From assembly GCF_041146795.1 (NCBI RefSeq), contig NC_135172.1:12452137-12516136 (forward strand): a stretch of DNA of 64,000 bases, written 5' to 3'. The DNA is from Maylandia zebra. Its lineage: Eukaryota > Chordata > Actinopteri > Cichliformes > Cichlidae. Under the pieces are notes generated by a model that was given only the letters and a program-made list of their open reading frames with translations, searched no databases and was not told the DNA's origin. Made by a program: the position numbers and the translations under genes. Below, in pieces: positions 1-12,012 of this stretch; the stretch's first letter is position 1, and every line of letters starts with the position of its first letter.

Positions 1-432
1 AGTCTGGCGCTGAACAGAAATTGTCGCTCCTTTGTTTATTGTGCATAAATAGTGAATTGTCCTGACACAATATTGCGTTTCGCTTCTGTTATTTTGGTAC
101 ATTGACAAAAACATATACTTTTATTCACAGGATAAAACAGGTTTTTTGTATCACTAATTGCCCAGTACGATTACAGCATACAGTATTGTTGTCACTGCTA
201 CATTTCTGTAACGCGTACCAGAAATTATTTCCACTGCTAATTAATTACCGTTGAGCTTAAAGGTCCTATTAATAAACGGTTAACGATTGTGTATTTATGA
301 AGACGATTTGTGAGACTGGTAAACTTATGATACGTACGATGGTCTTTCGTTCTACACGGTGCATTTCAAGGTCCTGCACCCATCCGTCGGTAAACTGTAC
401 CTGGGCTTGTTGCAGTGACCGGAAGTTACTAT

Positions 433-1002
433 CGTGCCAAACTAGGTATCCCCGACAGAATTTGTTTCCCCTGCGTCGGGAGCACACGCTGGACTGTCCA
501 AATCACGGACAAACAGTATCCCACATTGTTGATTTTTAGTTTACAAACACTTCTTATAATGACTGACTACTCCTGACATTTTTGAGATCTTAGCTCTTTA
601 TACAACGAAGTTATAGTGGGATACAAATAATATCAGGCTGGTCCTGCCACAATTTGTTCCCCCTGTGTAAATCACGGACAAACAGTATCCCACATTGCTG
701 ATTTTTCGTTCACAAACACTTCTTATTATGACGCATTTCTCCTGAAACTTTGGAGGATTTAGCTCTTTATATAATAAAGTTACAGGAGAATAAAAATAGT
801 TATTAGCCAAAATGTTTATGGTTTATTAAAATAATCCCATCTGATACCCCGTGAGCAATAAATATATAATTTTCTGTTGTAACCCTCAAACTGAATGGTA
901 ATGTAACGATACTAATTTTTCACAAAATGAAAACATCAGTACTTCCTGCATGCTCCCAGCACAGGGGAAACAAATTCTGTCGGGGATACCTACTTTGGCA
1001 CG
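433..1002. repeat. Inverted-repeat element with internal direct duplication
   Basis: Arms at 433-473 and 962-1002 are inverted copies, matching at 40 of 41 positions by eye. Between them, about 115 bp starting near 498 (AAATCACGGACAAACAGTAT) recurs from about 668. This looks like a non-autonomous DNA transposon or a fold-back remnant. No transposase coding and no target duplication were identified. Confidence 0.55.
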
Positions 1003-1239
1003 ACACCGGTCCTACAACCGCATCCAAGAATAACATGCAGCTTATCTCAGAACTGTCGGTGAAAATTATCCTTGGAGCTAGGTTTAATTGAGCTGCATTT
1101 TAAAGAGGTGCAATTTCACAATTTGTGTATATTTTCTAAGTTCACTATTTTGTCATGTGTTGAGAAAAAGACAGATTTAAAAATTACATGGTCTAATATT
1201 TACATTTAGCATAACTGCAACATTATTTTTTCTTTTTTT

Positions 1240-1400
1240 TCTTTTTAAAGACTCGAAAGGACTTGAAATTCAAAATTTCAGACTTGTGACTTTACTCGGA
1301 CTTTTACACCAGTGACTTGAGACTCGACTCTGACTTGCCTGACATTACTTGAGACTTACTTGAGGCTTGCAAAACAATGACTTGGTCCCACCTCTGTAAA
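1240..1400. repeat. ACTTGAGACTTG-type teleost repeat
   Basis: A run of degenerate GACTTGAGACT/GACTTG words resembling an interspersed repeat that is common in teleost genomes. It has no coding potential. Confidence 0.45.
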
Positions 1401-1647
1401 CAACTATTAATAACTATGGGCAGTTAGTTAATTATCACAGAATTCATTATCTATGGTCATCAGTACAACTCATGCTAACATCATAAGTTAAGTAATACTA
1501 CGGTGTACTGTCCTTCTTTCTTCATTCTTAAACAGGCAGTTTGTCTTTTTGACATCAATAAATGTAATCTGACTGAATGTGTGTTTGCAAAGCCTGTTAT
1601 CAACCTGACTGCTTTCTCATACGCTGGTTTTGCTGCCCGTCCCGTAG

Positions 1648-2290
1648 GAGTTTGTGGAAGCACTTCCGTGCAGTTTCTCTCTGTCCCTTCCTGCTGATCT
1701 TTCCAGCGTACATGGCTTTTATGATCTGCCAGTTCTTCCACACGGACTTCTGGCTTCTCATCATCATCTCCTCCTCAATCCTCACCTCTCTCCAGGTAAC
1801 ACACAACCGCATCGCAGTGTGCACTCTACCGCCAGGTGCTTGGCACTCTGTTGACCTGTTGTTCTCTTCATGGTGGAGGAGTTTCATAAAGCTCCAGTGG
1901 AGAACATGGATGAAGTCATATATTGTGTAAATGGGACCTACAGATTGCTGGAGTTTCTGGTATGTGTCACACACACGTACAGCAACTCTTTGCTAAGTTC
2001 TGACTGTAAACCAACACTGTCATGTAATGCATCAGCACTGTCTCTGCCTCACTGTCAGTGATTTGTTACCTCACCAGGTTGCGGTGTGCTGTGGTGCATC
2101 AGAGAGTGTATTTGGCGAGTGGAGTATGATGGGAAGCACCATCATCTTGGTCCACTCATACTATAACGTCTGGCTCAGAGCCCAGCTGGGCTGGCAGAGC
2201 TTCCTGCTCAGGAGAGATGCTGTAAACAAGATAAAAAGCCTCCCCACAGCTAGCAATACACAGCTGGAGCAGTATAACGACATCTGTGCT
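1648..2290 (+). pseudogene. rnf145: RNF145 fragment, three exons, broken at the RING finger
   Basis: Three exons are visible at 1648-1795, 1836-1959 and 2078-about 2290, each bounded by AG and GT. They encode the last membrane-spanning part of RNF145, an ER-membrane RING E3 ubiquitin ligase linked to sterol homeostasis. Diagnostic pieces are SLWKHFRAVSLC, MICQFFHTDFWLLIIISSSI, VNGTYRLLEFLV and SYYNVWLRAQLGWQSFLL. The second exon is 124 nt where the family needs 126, so the frame is lost. Just after NDICAI, the first cysteines of the RING, the coding sequence stops and an interspersed repeat begins. All N-terminal exons and the RING are missing from the window. It is a decayed partial copy, and a functional paralogue is presumably elsewhere. 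Confidence 0.85.
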
Positions 2291-2353
2291 ATACCTTGTG
2301 TGTCACCTCTGACACCAACAACTGCAGCAAGCGTTTGGTGCTAGAGGTCACAT
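2291..2353 (-). repeat. Fragment of a Tc1-type MITE, abutting RNF145
   Basis: Nearly identical in reverse orientation to 8060-8126 and to the copy at 49173-49525. Its edge coincides with the point where RNF145 homology ends. Confidence 0.7.
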
Positions 2354-2359
2354 TTTGAG

Positions 2360-3900
2360 TTTGTGAAGCTATTTAAGGTAGACACACGTAATTAGCGGCA
2401 GCTGTGTTGTTGATCGGGAGGAAGCAAACAGTTTGTGACCGCTGCGCTGCTGTTAAATCCTAGAAATAAAGAATCTGAAGGACAAGATGAGTAAGGCTGG
2501 AGTTATTGGACTGTATCAAGTTTAATAACTTCATGCATACCAGTGACATCGCGTCACCCCCGCCAACGAACACCCCAGTGGCTTCAAGCCTGGGCTTAGC
2601 CTCTACAGGAGAGGTTTCAGCCATGTGTGTCCATCACAAGCCCACCACCATGATCTCAGGCCTTGAGGCAACAATCACGAAAACTAATCTTAACTGAGAG
2701 TGTTGGATGTCCTCATTGTTGCAGAGCACATGGACAGCATACTCACCTGGTTCTGTGGGCCAGCAGCACATGTCACACCATTCATCACCCTTGTCATCAC
2801 ATTCAATCTTGGTCTGAGAGAAACCTGAAGACAGAAACGTTCAATGATAAAAACACACAGTGGAATAAAATTGTGAGAAGTCATCAGTTGATGCAGTTTA
2901 AGGACACTTGTTGTTCTGTGCAGTCTCACCTGGAGCTCACGCTTCTAGTTCATGCCATCATGACCAAAGATTCTTCAAATAATAGTTTAAAGATGTCCAT
3001 GAATGCACTGCTAACTGCTCTTCACCCTGATAAAAATCAACATGCATTTAGAATAAGAAACACTTTTACAAAACCAAAAGCTTCACTGTACTTAGTGATT
3101 TATATGTCTAAGAAACAGGTTCAGTTTGTAACTGAGAGAGCGGCTCAGTGGTGCTGAATTATATTTCCAATAGAAACACAATTTCATATGTTGTAGTAAC
3201 AACACACTGCCACAAGATGGCAGCCTAGGCCTACTTTACCATGCTGTTCCAGTCAAAAAGAAAAAGTGACAGAGCCTTGAAAGAGTGACAGAGACACTTT
3301 TTATGAACTCATCTGTAATGTGTCACCTTTTCTGTAGGATGAAGAAGTGCTTCCCTTCTTTTAAAGTAAATACAGGCTTACAAAGATCCTCTAAACATGT
3401 TTCTGAAATAATCCTAAACACAATCACTAAATCAAAAATGCAAGAAACTATTTATTTAATCACTCTTCTTAACTTAATTCCTTAACTTAGTAAAAAAAAA
3501 AAAATAGACAAGAACTTTTCTGCTGTCTCACCTCTGTCAGTTTTCATGCTGTTGCAAGAACAGGTGGAGGTGCAGGTGGAACTCTGACTTCAGTGTGGTT
3601 TGTATGTGCAGGCAGGAGTGTGACATCTCAGGACAGCAGAGGATTGTTGAGCACGGTGACTCCTGCTGCGACGCCCCCGTCTGACTGTCCTGAGCTCTTG
3701 GTCCTCAGCAGACGGCCCACACACTCATTCGTCAAGTTAGTCAGCCATAACCTGCTGACAACTTGTATCTGGTAGCTTTTTCACATCCTGATCAATGTTG
3801 TTGTCAAGTGTGTCTCATATACACTATTATCTCAGTCACAGTACAGCATGCATGAATCACAGTAGATACACAGTAACGCAAAACAGCAGGCAGTCATGTA
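2360..3900. other. Non-coding stretch, no recognised gene
   Basis: Short open frames here have no recognisable motif or splice structure. I see no gene. A 13-A run lies near 3491. Confidence 0.4.
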
Positions 3901-3959
3901 TGTGTCGTCACTGTTTTGACTGAGGCTAGCTCATACATGGAATGCAAGCAAATGCTGCA

Positions 3960-4060
3960 TGTGTGTGCAGATCCACACAATGTTTGTGGCTGTAATGTGA
4001 CAAAATGTGGAAAAGTTCAAGGGGGCCGAATACTTTTGCAAGCCACTGTAGTACCACGCT
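3960..4060 (+). repeat. Teleost DNA-transposon end
   Basis: The words GTAATGTGACAAAATGTGG and GAATACTTTTGCAAGCCACT match the end of a widespread teleost non-autonomous DNA transposon. Only this end was recognised. Confidence 0.5.
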
Positions 4061-5740
4061 CCAACAGTTTTGCAAAAGCTTCCCTGGAGAATCATGGAGA
4101 AAATACTTTTAGTTCCAGGAAGGAGCTCAAGAGGTCTAAAGTGTAAAGAGTAGACATGTTGACAGATGCTGGCCAATATCCACTCCTAACCAGGTCCTTT
4201 AAATCAGGGCTGCACTGCTGCTGCCATGTTTGACATCTGTGTATCGCCTGGTGCACATCATAACGTCCTTGGACCAAAAAGAAAAAGAAACAACATGAAT
4301 AATACACCACTGCCTTCACAGATGACTTCTGTTAAAGCAATACCATGTTCTGATTGTACAGCAAGGGCAGAAAACATGCTCCATCACACTATGTTCAAAT
4401 CCATCACAGAAACCTAAATAGCAGGTTGCTGTTTACTATTAATGTCGATTAAAATCACGATTTTTCCTGCTGATACTGTGAAGTTTACGCAACCCACAGG
4501 AGCAGTTTCAAAGCTTTACTGTTGGCAGAATGCGAGCTACCAAGAAAGAGAAAACCACTTAAATAGATTCTTTCTAACTGGCTGTAGACACATATGAAAA
4601 CCAAAATTGAGTGAATCTCATGAGGAAATATCTTGTATATTGGTGCAATTTTGACCGTCCACTCTAATAATACATGTGGTTGGAGCAATGGCTTTAAAAA
4701 CATCAATAACACTTTCTCTGCTGTGGAGTGGCTGATGTTCGTGATGTAGAACATCACAATCCCCACAGAACCATTCCTCTGGAAGACACTCTCTGCACAT
4801 AGACAGGACTTTGAACAAATTCAGCAAAATTTGAATAACTGAAAGTAGTATGCACTCAGATCCAGCCACTCTTGACAAAGGTAGCAGCTTCTATTTTGAT
4901 ATTATAGCTCCGGGTGGCTCAGTGTGCTTCACTATGAGCTGACGGTTAAAAGGACATTTGTCAAACTCATGTGGTTTTATAATTATTAAACTTCTCACAC
5001 GCTCAAAGACATAAATGTCAGCCAACAAGGCATCGCTCATCAAGCTTAGCTCCATAGAAATGTATGTTATTGACACTTAATAACAGCAGGGTGAAGACAG
5101 TGGCAACACAGAGGATGGCCAACAGCTTCTGTGTCAGTGAGACATTTCAGCTGGTGTGGCCGTGCTTCTTTCCAGCACTCAGCAGCTTTCTGCTGCCAAA
5201 AGGACCGTGACACTGCCCTACTTCTTTGAGCCTCCGGAGAATGACATCAATCCAAAACAGCAGACAGCCTTTTCAAATACTTTTCTCTAAAGAATGCAAA
5301 TATCAAGTATTCTTGCTCCCCTTTCTTTCTGATAATGTCACTTTTACAAATCCTGTCCCATCAGCTCTCATGGCTGGTTTGGCTTTGAGGGTCGGGGAGG
5401 ACAAAAAGCTATTAAGGACCTTTTGATCTGCAGTCCAGTTCTCCTCTAAAGTATTAAGGATGAAGCAACAGTGCTCCTCTTTGCTATTCTGAAATGTGTG
5501 TTAAACACAGTGTAGAAGGTAAGTAGAAGCTTACACAGCACCATCAGCCATCATGCTAAATTTGCATCTTCAAAAGTCAATGCAGCCAGACTCACACCTG
5601 ATTATAAATGTTCAGGAGACACTGTTGAATGTTTAGTGTTAACTTAAATCACTCATCATTTACAGCATTACAGAGTTCGGGGTTATGGGTTAGCACTATC
5701 ATGTTACCCGTAACTGTATTAACTATGGTAGTAACTTAAC
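4061..5740. other. No gene recognised
   Basis: AT-rich sequence with only short frames. No domain, RNA gene or long repeat was identified. Confidence 0.4.
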
Positions 5741-5741
5741 T

Positions 5742-6440
5742 AGCAGTGTTGGTCAAGTTACTTACTTCCCCCAAAAGTAATCCCCTTACTTTACTGATTA
5801 CTTATTTTCAAAAGTAATTAATTACTTAGTTACTTTTTAAAAACATGATTTATGACCTGAATAGGTAATAACGCAATAGATCTTTCAGCCCAATTCTACT
5901 TTTTCTGCATCATCCATCATACAAAATGTAATCAAATGGAAAAGTCTGTTTTTAAAACTTGTTTTATTAGTTTGAATCTTTTTACTTTATGCATCAAGCA
6001 AAAATTAAATTATATGCAACATCCTGACTAGAAGAAATTTGTGGAGGAATCCGCGAGTCTCTCTGTGAATTTCCAATCCCGTAGTAGCGTACTCGGTGCT
6101 TGCTCTGAAGTTAAGGGTTTTTTTCACTGTAAAAAGAAAGTTTCTAAAAGTTTTTGTCACTTTTTACGGAATCAAACTCAAAGTAAGTTCAGTACTTCCA
6201 CGCTTTAAACGCTGCACGGTCATACTCTCTCTGCACTCCTCCATAGATTATCCATTCTTGATCTGCACACAGCTGTTATTGTCATGAGGCACTCTGGCAA
6301 AAAAATTACGGTTTTAGTAACGCAGTAACGCAGCGTGCTTATGGGAAAGTAACAGTAATCTAATTACCTTTTTGCAATAGTAATCCCTTACATTACTCGT
6401 TACTTGAAAAAGTAATCGTGTTACTGCCCATCTCTGGCTG
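5742..6440. repeat. AGTAATCC/GTAACGC-type MITE
   Basis: Both ends are rich in AAAGTAAT, GTTACTTT and GTAACGCAGTAACGC words, with an opening near CAGTGTTGG and a closing in opposite sense. This is the well-known teleost 'GTTACTTTT' MITE. A further solo end lies at 6849-6893. Confidence 0.6.
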
Positions 6441-6848
6441 TGAAACACTAATAAAAAATGATTAACTCAAGTTTTTGCTGCTAAAGTTGGTTCCATCAGC
6501 TGCTGAATCACAGGATGTACTTGGTTATAGTCATTTGTGCATTTTGGGTTGCTTTAAATAAATAATGATGTGTTGTAATCATCCAGATCTAGAAGCTTAA
6601 ACTGCTTTTTCACGTGTCTGTAAATGAATTTCTTTCTTATCATTGGTGTGGGCTGACACTTGACACTCTGTGGCTCCTGATTTGTCTGTTGTCAAGGTCT
6701 CACCTCAGTGTGATTCCTCACGTTTTGTCATGATTAAAGGATGAATGGGAACACAGCTTCAGTCACTGTGTTCACTTCCTGATATGTCAGAACTGTGCTC
6801 ACATCACTCACTTTTTTAACAACATGACACACTGCTGTAAACAGTGTG

Positions 6849-6893
6849 TCACGTTACTTGAAAAAAGTAATCGGATTACAGTAACGCGTGGGC
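6849..6893. repeat. Solo end of the same GTTACTTGAAAAAGTAAT MITE
   Basis: It carries GTTACTTGAAAAAAGTAATC followed by AGTAACGCGTG, matching the right end of the 5742-6440 element. Confidence 0.5.
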
Positions 6894-7289
6894 AGTTAAT
6901 GTCTCTGTTAACTAGTCATGATAGAAGCCAATATTTCTGTCCAAACATGGTCGGAATATGTTTCACTACAAGCTAACATTTACAGCATGACTTTAAGCTA
7001 GCACCATAAAGACGGTAAAAGACACTGTAATATGTAGAAATGCATGTGAAAAGTGTTATATTAGCAGTGGTTGTGCTACTCCACACAGCCACTTTAACAT
7101 TACTGACACTGTATTTCTTACCTGTAAACAGCAGGTCTTGTGTGATAAAAGCTTGTGCAGAAAGTAGCAGGTGTAGACTGGTCCATAGCACTGTGTGAAG
7201 TGATAAGATGTGAAAGGACATATATAGGGTACCTTAAAGGGCGGCTTAAAAGTGTTTCCCTGAGCTTTTACTTGCAGCTTGATATCTAA

Positions 7290-7470
7290 ATAAATGTAAA
7301 TAAATATGAATGAAAAAAAAAAGCGGGAAAAAGGAGGAGCCCGGAGCTTCGTCTTTCGCTCGGCCTACCCCGCTATAGCAGACGGACCGTCAGAGACTCG
7401 AACTTGGCCGTTAAACTCTGGGGTCTGAATGCTGGCCTCTTAAGGCTGCGCACCACACAGCCGGCCAGAA
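7290..7470 (-). repeat. Possible tRNA-derived SINE
   Basis: Read on the minus strand from about 7470, a box A-like GGCTGTGTGGTGCGCAG is followed about 45 nt later by a box B-like AAGTTCGAGTCTC. An A-rich or T-rich end lies near 7310. Spacing and order fit a tRNA-headed SINE. No consensus was available for comparison. Confidence 0.4.
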
Positions 7471-8041
7471 GAAAATAGAAAAAAAAGGACATTTATCTTC
7501 TGTTGTTCAACAATTTTTTTTTCGTTTTTTTAAATCTATTTAGCTTGTTGTGCAGTATTGTTCCACACAAATGACACATGGAAACCTAGCTATTTTTTTA
7601 TTGGCTTTCACAAAATGGGACTGCCAATGTTGGAGGTGTTACTGCAAAGTCTTCCTGCTAGCCGGAAACCTGCTGGCGGCGCCACTATGTTCTCAGCACA
7701 CTCTTCAGCGTCAGCTTTGTTGCCTGTTTTCGGCACACCTACCTAGTCCCACTCATCCACTTTATCTGCTCATGGCAGATTTACCCACACTGAGCACTCC
7801 TTGGATTAAGGTAAATTGAAGCAGGTCATTATAAAAAAGACACACAGTTTATCATCTTATCCTTGTGCAACACCTAAAAGCACTCTGTTCATTTGTTTGC
7901 TAGATTAGCCGCTAGCATACACACACTGTGTTAGAGGCTTGTTGCTACCTAGTTAGCGATGCTACACACCTGTTACTGTGTATTTTTCAATGATTCAGCA
8001 CTCCTTGGATTTTTAGACAGTAATGAGATCATGTGCACACT

Positions 8042-8395
8042 CCACAGAGGTCCAGAGTCCAAATGTGACCTCTAGCACCAAACGCTTGCTGCAGTTGTTG
8101 GTGTCAGAGGTGACACATAAGGTATCGGGTTTCTGTGCGATTACTTTTTCATATAGGACCAAGTATGTTTGGATAGCGTTTTGCCCTTGAAAACTGCCGT
8201 TGAATATTAGACATTGTTGTCTAATGTTATAAATGTATTGATGTGAAAGGTGTAAGTGTGACAAATATGGAATAAGATAGGAAATCAGAAAGGAGGCAAA
8301 TACTTGTTCACAGGGCTATAGTCTGTAAATGATCTTTTGGCTATAGTAGATCTTTTACTTGTTCCTTTTTTAATTGTTTGTTTAAAATAGTTTTC
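8042..8395 (+). repeat. Interspersed MITE (same family as 49173-49525)
   Basis: About 350 bp that aligns almost base for base with 49173-49525, including GGTCCAGAGTCCAAATGTG and ATACTTGTTCACAGGGCTAT. The right edge lies a few bases before the filamin exon and supplies part of its acceptor region. Its ends resemble the teleost repeat family with 'tatttgcctcctttct' ends. Confidence 0.75.
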
Positions 8396-8400
8396 TCTAG

Positions 8401-8797
8401 GTTAAGGCGTACGGTCCAGGCCTTCAGAGCAGTGGTCTGGCTGTTGGAAAACCCACTGAGTTCACAGTTGATGCCAAGCAAGGAGGAAAAGCTCCTCTGA
8501 AAATTATAGCCCATGAATATCTGGCTTTGTATATGATCACAAATATGTTAAATATATTGCATGTACCGTATTTTTCGGATTATGGGTCACACTTAAAATC
8601 CTTTTTCTCAATAATCGACAGTGCGCCTACTTAAATCTGATAGAACTAATCCCTTTTCTTCTGCACAGGATGTTGAAGGTAATTCTGTGGATGTCCAGGT
8701 TAAGGATAATGGCAACAGCACCTGCACCTACACCACACGCAAGCCTGTGAAGCACACTGTGATGGTCTCCTGGGGAGACGTTAACATCCCTGAGTAG
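8401..8797 (+). pseudogene. Filamin fragment: two exons of one Ig-like repeat
   Basis: An acceptor at 8399-8400 opens VKAYGPGLQSSGLAVGKPTE and continues to GGKAPLKI, the start of a filamin Ig-like repeat. A second acceptor at 8667-8668 opens DVEGNSVDVQVKDNGNST and continues to RKPVKHTVMVSWGDVNIPE. Filamins are actin cross-linkers built from about 24 such repeats. The first exon has no clear donor, and the second runs into TAG at 8795-8797. That stop is the first triplet of an inserted GGGATGGGTATCG repeat. Only one repeat of the protein is present, so this is an orphan fragment. The paralogue (flna, flnb or flnc) cannot be decided. Confidence 0.8.
8550..8635 (+). repeat. ACCGTATTTTTCGGATTAT-type repeat fragment
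   Basis: Matches the start of the common teleost 'accgtattttccggactat' DNA repeat. It lies in the filamin intron and is truncated after about 85 bp. Confidence 0.5.
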
Positions 8798-8900
8798 GGA
8801 TGGGTATCGTTTAGGTTTTATCCGATACCGGTGCCAAACCGGTACTTTTGAAACGGTGCCGGTGCTTAAACGGTACTCAAACCGGTGCTTAAAGAATGAA
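8795..8900 (+). repeat. GGGATGGGTATCG / ACCGGTACT repeat fragment
   Basis: Opens TAGGGATGGGTATCG and repeats CCGGTGC and ACCGGT words. It is typical of a teleost hAT-type MITE end. It truncates the filamin exon and supplies its stop codon. Confidence 0.5.
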
Positions 8901-9122
8901 GAACACAAACTTTGTCCAAAAACCTCTCGTGTTCAGCATTGGTCTTACGCCTTTATTTATACCTTCATGGTACATGGTGAAACACACAGATAAAGCAGGA
9001 ACTTAACTGCACGCCCTTCACTCGTGGGTGGAGAACATGCAGTTCCAGGAACTTAATCTAACAATAACAGCTGGTTTTCACAACTTATTGTGGTTAATGC
9101 TTTGTACGCTATCTATAAATTC

Positions 9123-9190
9123 AAATTCAAATTTTATTTGTCACATACACAGTCATACACAGTACGATATGTAGTGAAATGCTTGGATAA
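9123..9190 (+). repeat. LINE/SINE 3' tail fragment
   Basis: TTTATTTGTCACATACACAG and AGTGAAATGCTT match the 3' tail of a frequent teleost retroposon. No coding part was seen. Confidence 0.45.
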
Positions 9191-11180
9191 CTGCTCGTGA
9201 CCTAAAGAAAACAAAAAAGGAAAAGGCTATGAATAAGATAGGAAATAAATATGAAAAATTAAAAGGGTAAATTTAACTAGGAAGGAATAAAATATAAATT
9301 AAGGTTAAAAATGAAATAACTGTACAACACACTGGGAAAGAATAAGATAAAATATATAAATTAAATTGAAAAATGGCAAACCTTCTGTTGCTATGTGCTG
9401 ATAACTAGAATATGCTTAAAGAAACTGACAGAAAAACAACTGCTTTATATGTGCTGGGAGTCAGGGAGTGTGCTCTCATGATAATTAAGTTTTGCACGTT
9501 CCTCTGACTGCTACAAGCATAAGGGAAATTTAAACATAATACACTCATATTTATTTCGCTGAAGGCATATATTCATAAAAGATAAAAATACTGTAACACA
9601 GATCGTTGAGCAGATCGTGTGTTGATCTGAGTCCTGTGATTTCCAGTAGTGATTTATTCCCATAACAAAATCAAATTGTCCTCTGCTGCTGTGTTGTTGC
9701 ACAATGAAAATGATGGAGGTTTCAGAAACAGTCCGAACCTGGTTACTGTCTCAGATATGACGCTAGTCTTATCCTGCCTGCTTCTGTGTGTATATATGTA
9801 ATATGCATATCCACATAATTATGGATTATTACAATTATGATATTTAATAAACACACACTGTGTTTTAAAGAACATACATTAAGAAACTGATTGTATTAAA
9901 TTTTTATTTCAAATAAATTTCATTATATTTATAGTCATCATTTTATTATAGATTAAGTGCAAGAGTTGTTAAGTGTGGATAAATAAATAATAGTTTATTG
10001 CAATAGCAAATTGCGCCTTGGAGTCCTGAGGCACTGTGCAGGGCAACTAGGAAGTGTGTTCTGGACTCACTGTTAGTATCCACTGATTTAGTCACTGATC
10101 AACCTTCAGTCACGTAGGAGGACAGAGCTTCATGTTTATGGGATTAATGTGCAGTTTCATTGAATCCGTATTTATCTGTAAACAGGGTTCACACGGGTGC
10201 TTGAAATATGTGATCTTCGGTGCAGTTTTCCTGTTTTGTGGGGAAGAAAGGCTTTTTAAACCAACCTAAGATGATTCGTTTTCATTTTCACATGGTCTTA
10301 GTGAGGTGATGCAAAGTGAAACATGCTTTCTGTGGGTTCTTTTGGCCATGTGCTGGGAAAGCTTGAACATGGACCTTGAAAGTGCTTAAAAAGTGCTTGA
10401 ATTAGAGCCAGAAAAAAGCGTATGAACCCTTGATTTGGAGGTGTTGGAGTCTGAAACCATGTGATGACTGTAAGCTCTGTGATTTATTACCTGATGGACC
10501 AGCAACACCTTCACTGTGTTTAAATGAGAATGAATCCAGCTTTACTTTAATATAGACGGCAGTGTGCAAAAGTCTTGTGCCCTCGTTTCTTTACATTTTG
10601 CAGGAGAATTGGAAACGGGTGCAGCAATTTTTGTAGATCGGACTGCGTAGTTGTGAACTGAGTTTTGTAACTTTGTAAACCGAAAGATCAGAAAATTTCT
10701 AGTCATTCACATTTATTTAATGGGCTAAATTAAGTTTTGTCTTCAGGTCCTGGGATAATGGAAGGCGGGAGGGATTTGCTCAGATTAAACGGTTCTTCTT
10801 TCTAAACAAAAAGCGTGCAGATTCTGGTTTCGTTGTGTAGAATAAAATAAAAAAAAATGTTTTGACCTGGTTTAAAAACGTAAACAAATGGAGAAATGTG
10901 CTTATGGACGTAGATCCATCGATTATTCACTTTATTCAGTAATATGTGGCCTCATTAGTAAAGAACTGACCTGCCTTGTGTACTGTAAAGCACATGTACA
11001 TATATTTCAGGATCACTGTAACCTCAGTGGCTTGAAATAAACTTTATTTTGGAGTTACATATTTTGATTTTGGGCAGTTTTCTTTACGAAACAACTGTTT
11101 CTGGTCATTCACATTTATTTAATATGCTAAATTAAGTTTTGGGCATGTGTGGCACCATGATATAGATGAATACATGAAAA
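9191..11180. other. Non-coding stretch with a short direct repeat
   Basis: No gene was recognised. A 39-bp segment (CATTCACATTTATTTAAT ... AAATTAAGTTTTG) occurs near 10702-10740 and again near 11103-11141. A homopolymer of about 16 C lies near 11187. Confidence 0.45.
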
Positions 11181-11290
11181 TTGCAGCCCCCCCCCCCCCC
11201 CCATTTTATTTTTATGCTTCATGCTTCCTTTTGGGGAAAACTACTGTTAGTGTTTATTTTGCTGCAATATAAGTTCCGCCAGCAGAGGGC

Positions 11291-11440
11291 GGTCGAGTCT
11301 ACGGTAGTGCAAAGTCTACGCTGACTGTAGACGGTTACGTCGTTTTCATTGGCCCGGAGTCTACGGTGAGCGTAGACACTGTAGACTCGGGCCAATGGGA
11401 GCGCCGAATCCCACTGTAGACGACCAATCGTCTGCTCGGC
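11291..11440 (+). promoter_or_regulatory. CpG-rich promoter-like block with seven GTCTAC/GTAGAC hexamers and CCAAT boxes
   Basis: GTCTAC or its complement occurs at 11297, 11314, 11327, 11359, 11372, 11381 and 11416. Two CCAAT boxes sit in an imperfect inverted repeat (11347-11364 and 11381-11397), and a third is near 11423. The block is GC- and CpG-rich against an AT-rich background and lies about 200 bp upstream of a short ORF. A promoter role is inferred. Confidence 0.45.
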
Positions 11441-11642
11441 GGAAGTTGCGTCACCAAAACAACAACATACGGCGGTACAGCGAAGAAGCCGGCAAGTCCG
11501 CTATTCTTTATGGAAACTAGCATTTCTTTTATGTTTACAGTAAGTTATCGACTCTAAGACGCTCCTGGATTTAGCTGGAAGTACACGACGCCACGCTGAA
11601 TACATAATTTAACCTTTTTTAACTCCATTTTATAGTCTTGGT

Positions 11643-11897
11643 ATGGCGACACCGACGATTCGGGTAGTTAATCCAGATGCCCCTGCACATCGTCAGCAGG
11701 CGCTACTTATGGCAACCAAAGAGGCACGTTACTCTCGGGTGAGAAGTACGGTCTTCCCCAAACCTCCACAGGAGCTGCTCAGCCAAGTCACTGCCTTGAC
11801 TCACGCAGAGAAGCTTCTTCAAGCCGAGGGTATCCACGCGCCTTTAAGTCAACAGTGCCTGGGAAAGCTGGTGGTGCCATTTGATCTTTACAATTGA
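11643..11897 (+). CDS. Unrecognised 84-aa ORF with poly(A) signal
   Basis: I do not recognise this protein. It opens MATPTIRVVNPDAPAHRQQA, is basic and alanine-rich in its first half, and has no signal peptide, membrane span or known motif that I can see. It is the only open frame of this quality in about 4 kb. It follows a CpG-rich block with CCAAT boxes and is followed by AATAAA at about 12013. No intron is evident, although GTAAGT near 11540 could be a donor in the 5' leader. It could be a small host gene, a retrocopy, or the remnant of a transposon ORF. Conservation was not testable here. Confidence 0.35.
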   Translation: MATPTIRVVNPDAPAHRQQALLMATKEARYSRVRSTVFPKPPQELLSQVTALTHAEKLLQAEGIHAPLSQQCLGKLVVPFDLYN

Positions 11898-12012
11898 TCT
11901 TTTAAAAAACATTACAGTCAGAATCAAGTTCACTGATTGATTGTAGTGCTGTCTTTGTGTTTTACTGATTGCTTGCAGTGTTGTCCTTGTGTTTCACCAT
12001 TTCATTTATTTT

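Noticed and set aside
2506-3157. Two overlapping plus-strand frames of 63 and 164 codons
   Set aside because: No domain, no repeat or splice context, and overlapping in different frames.
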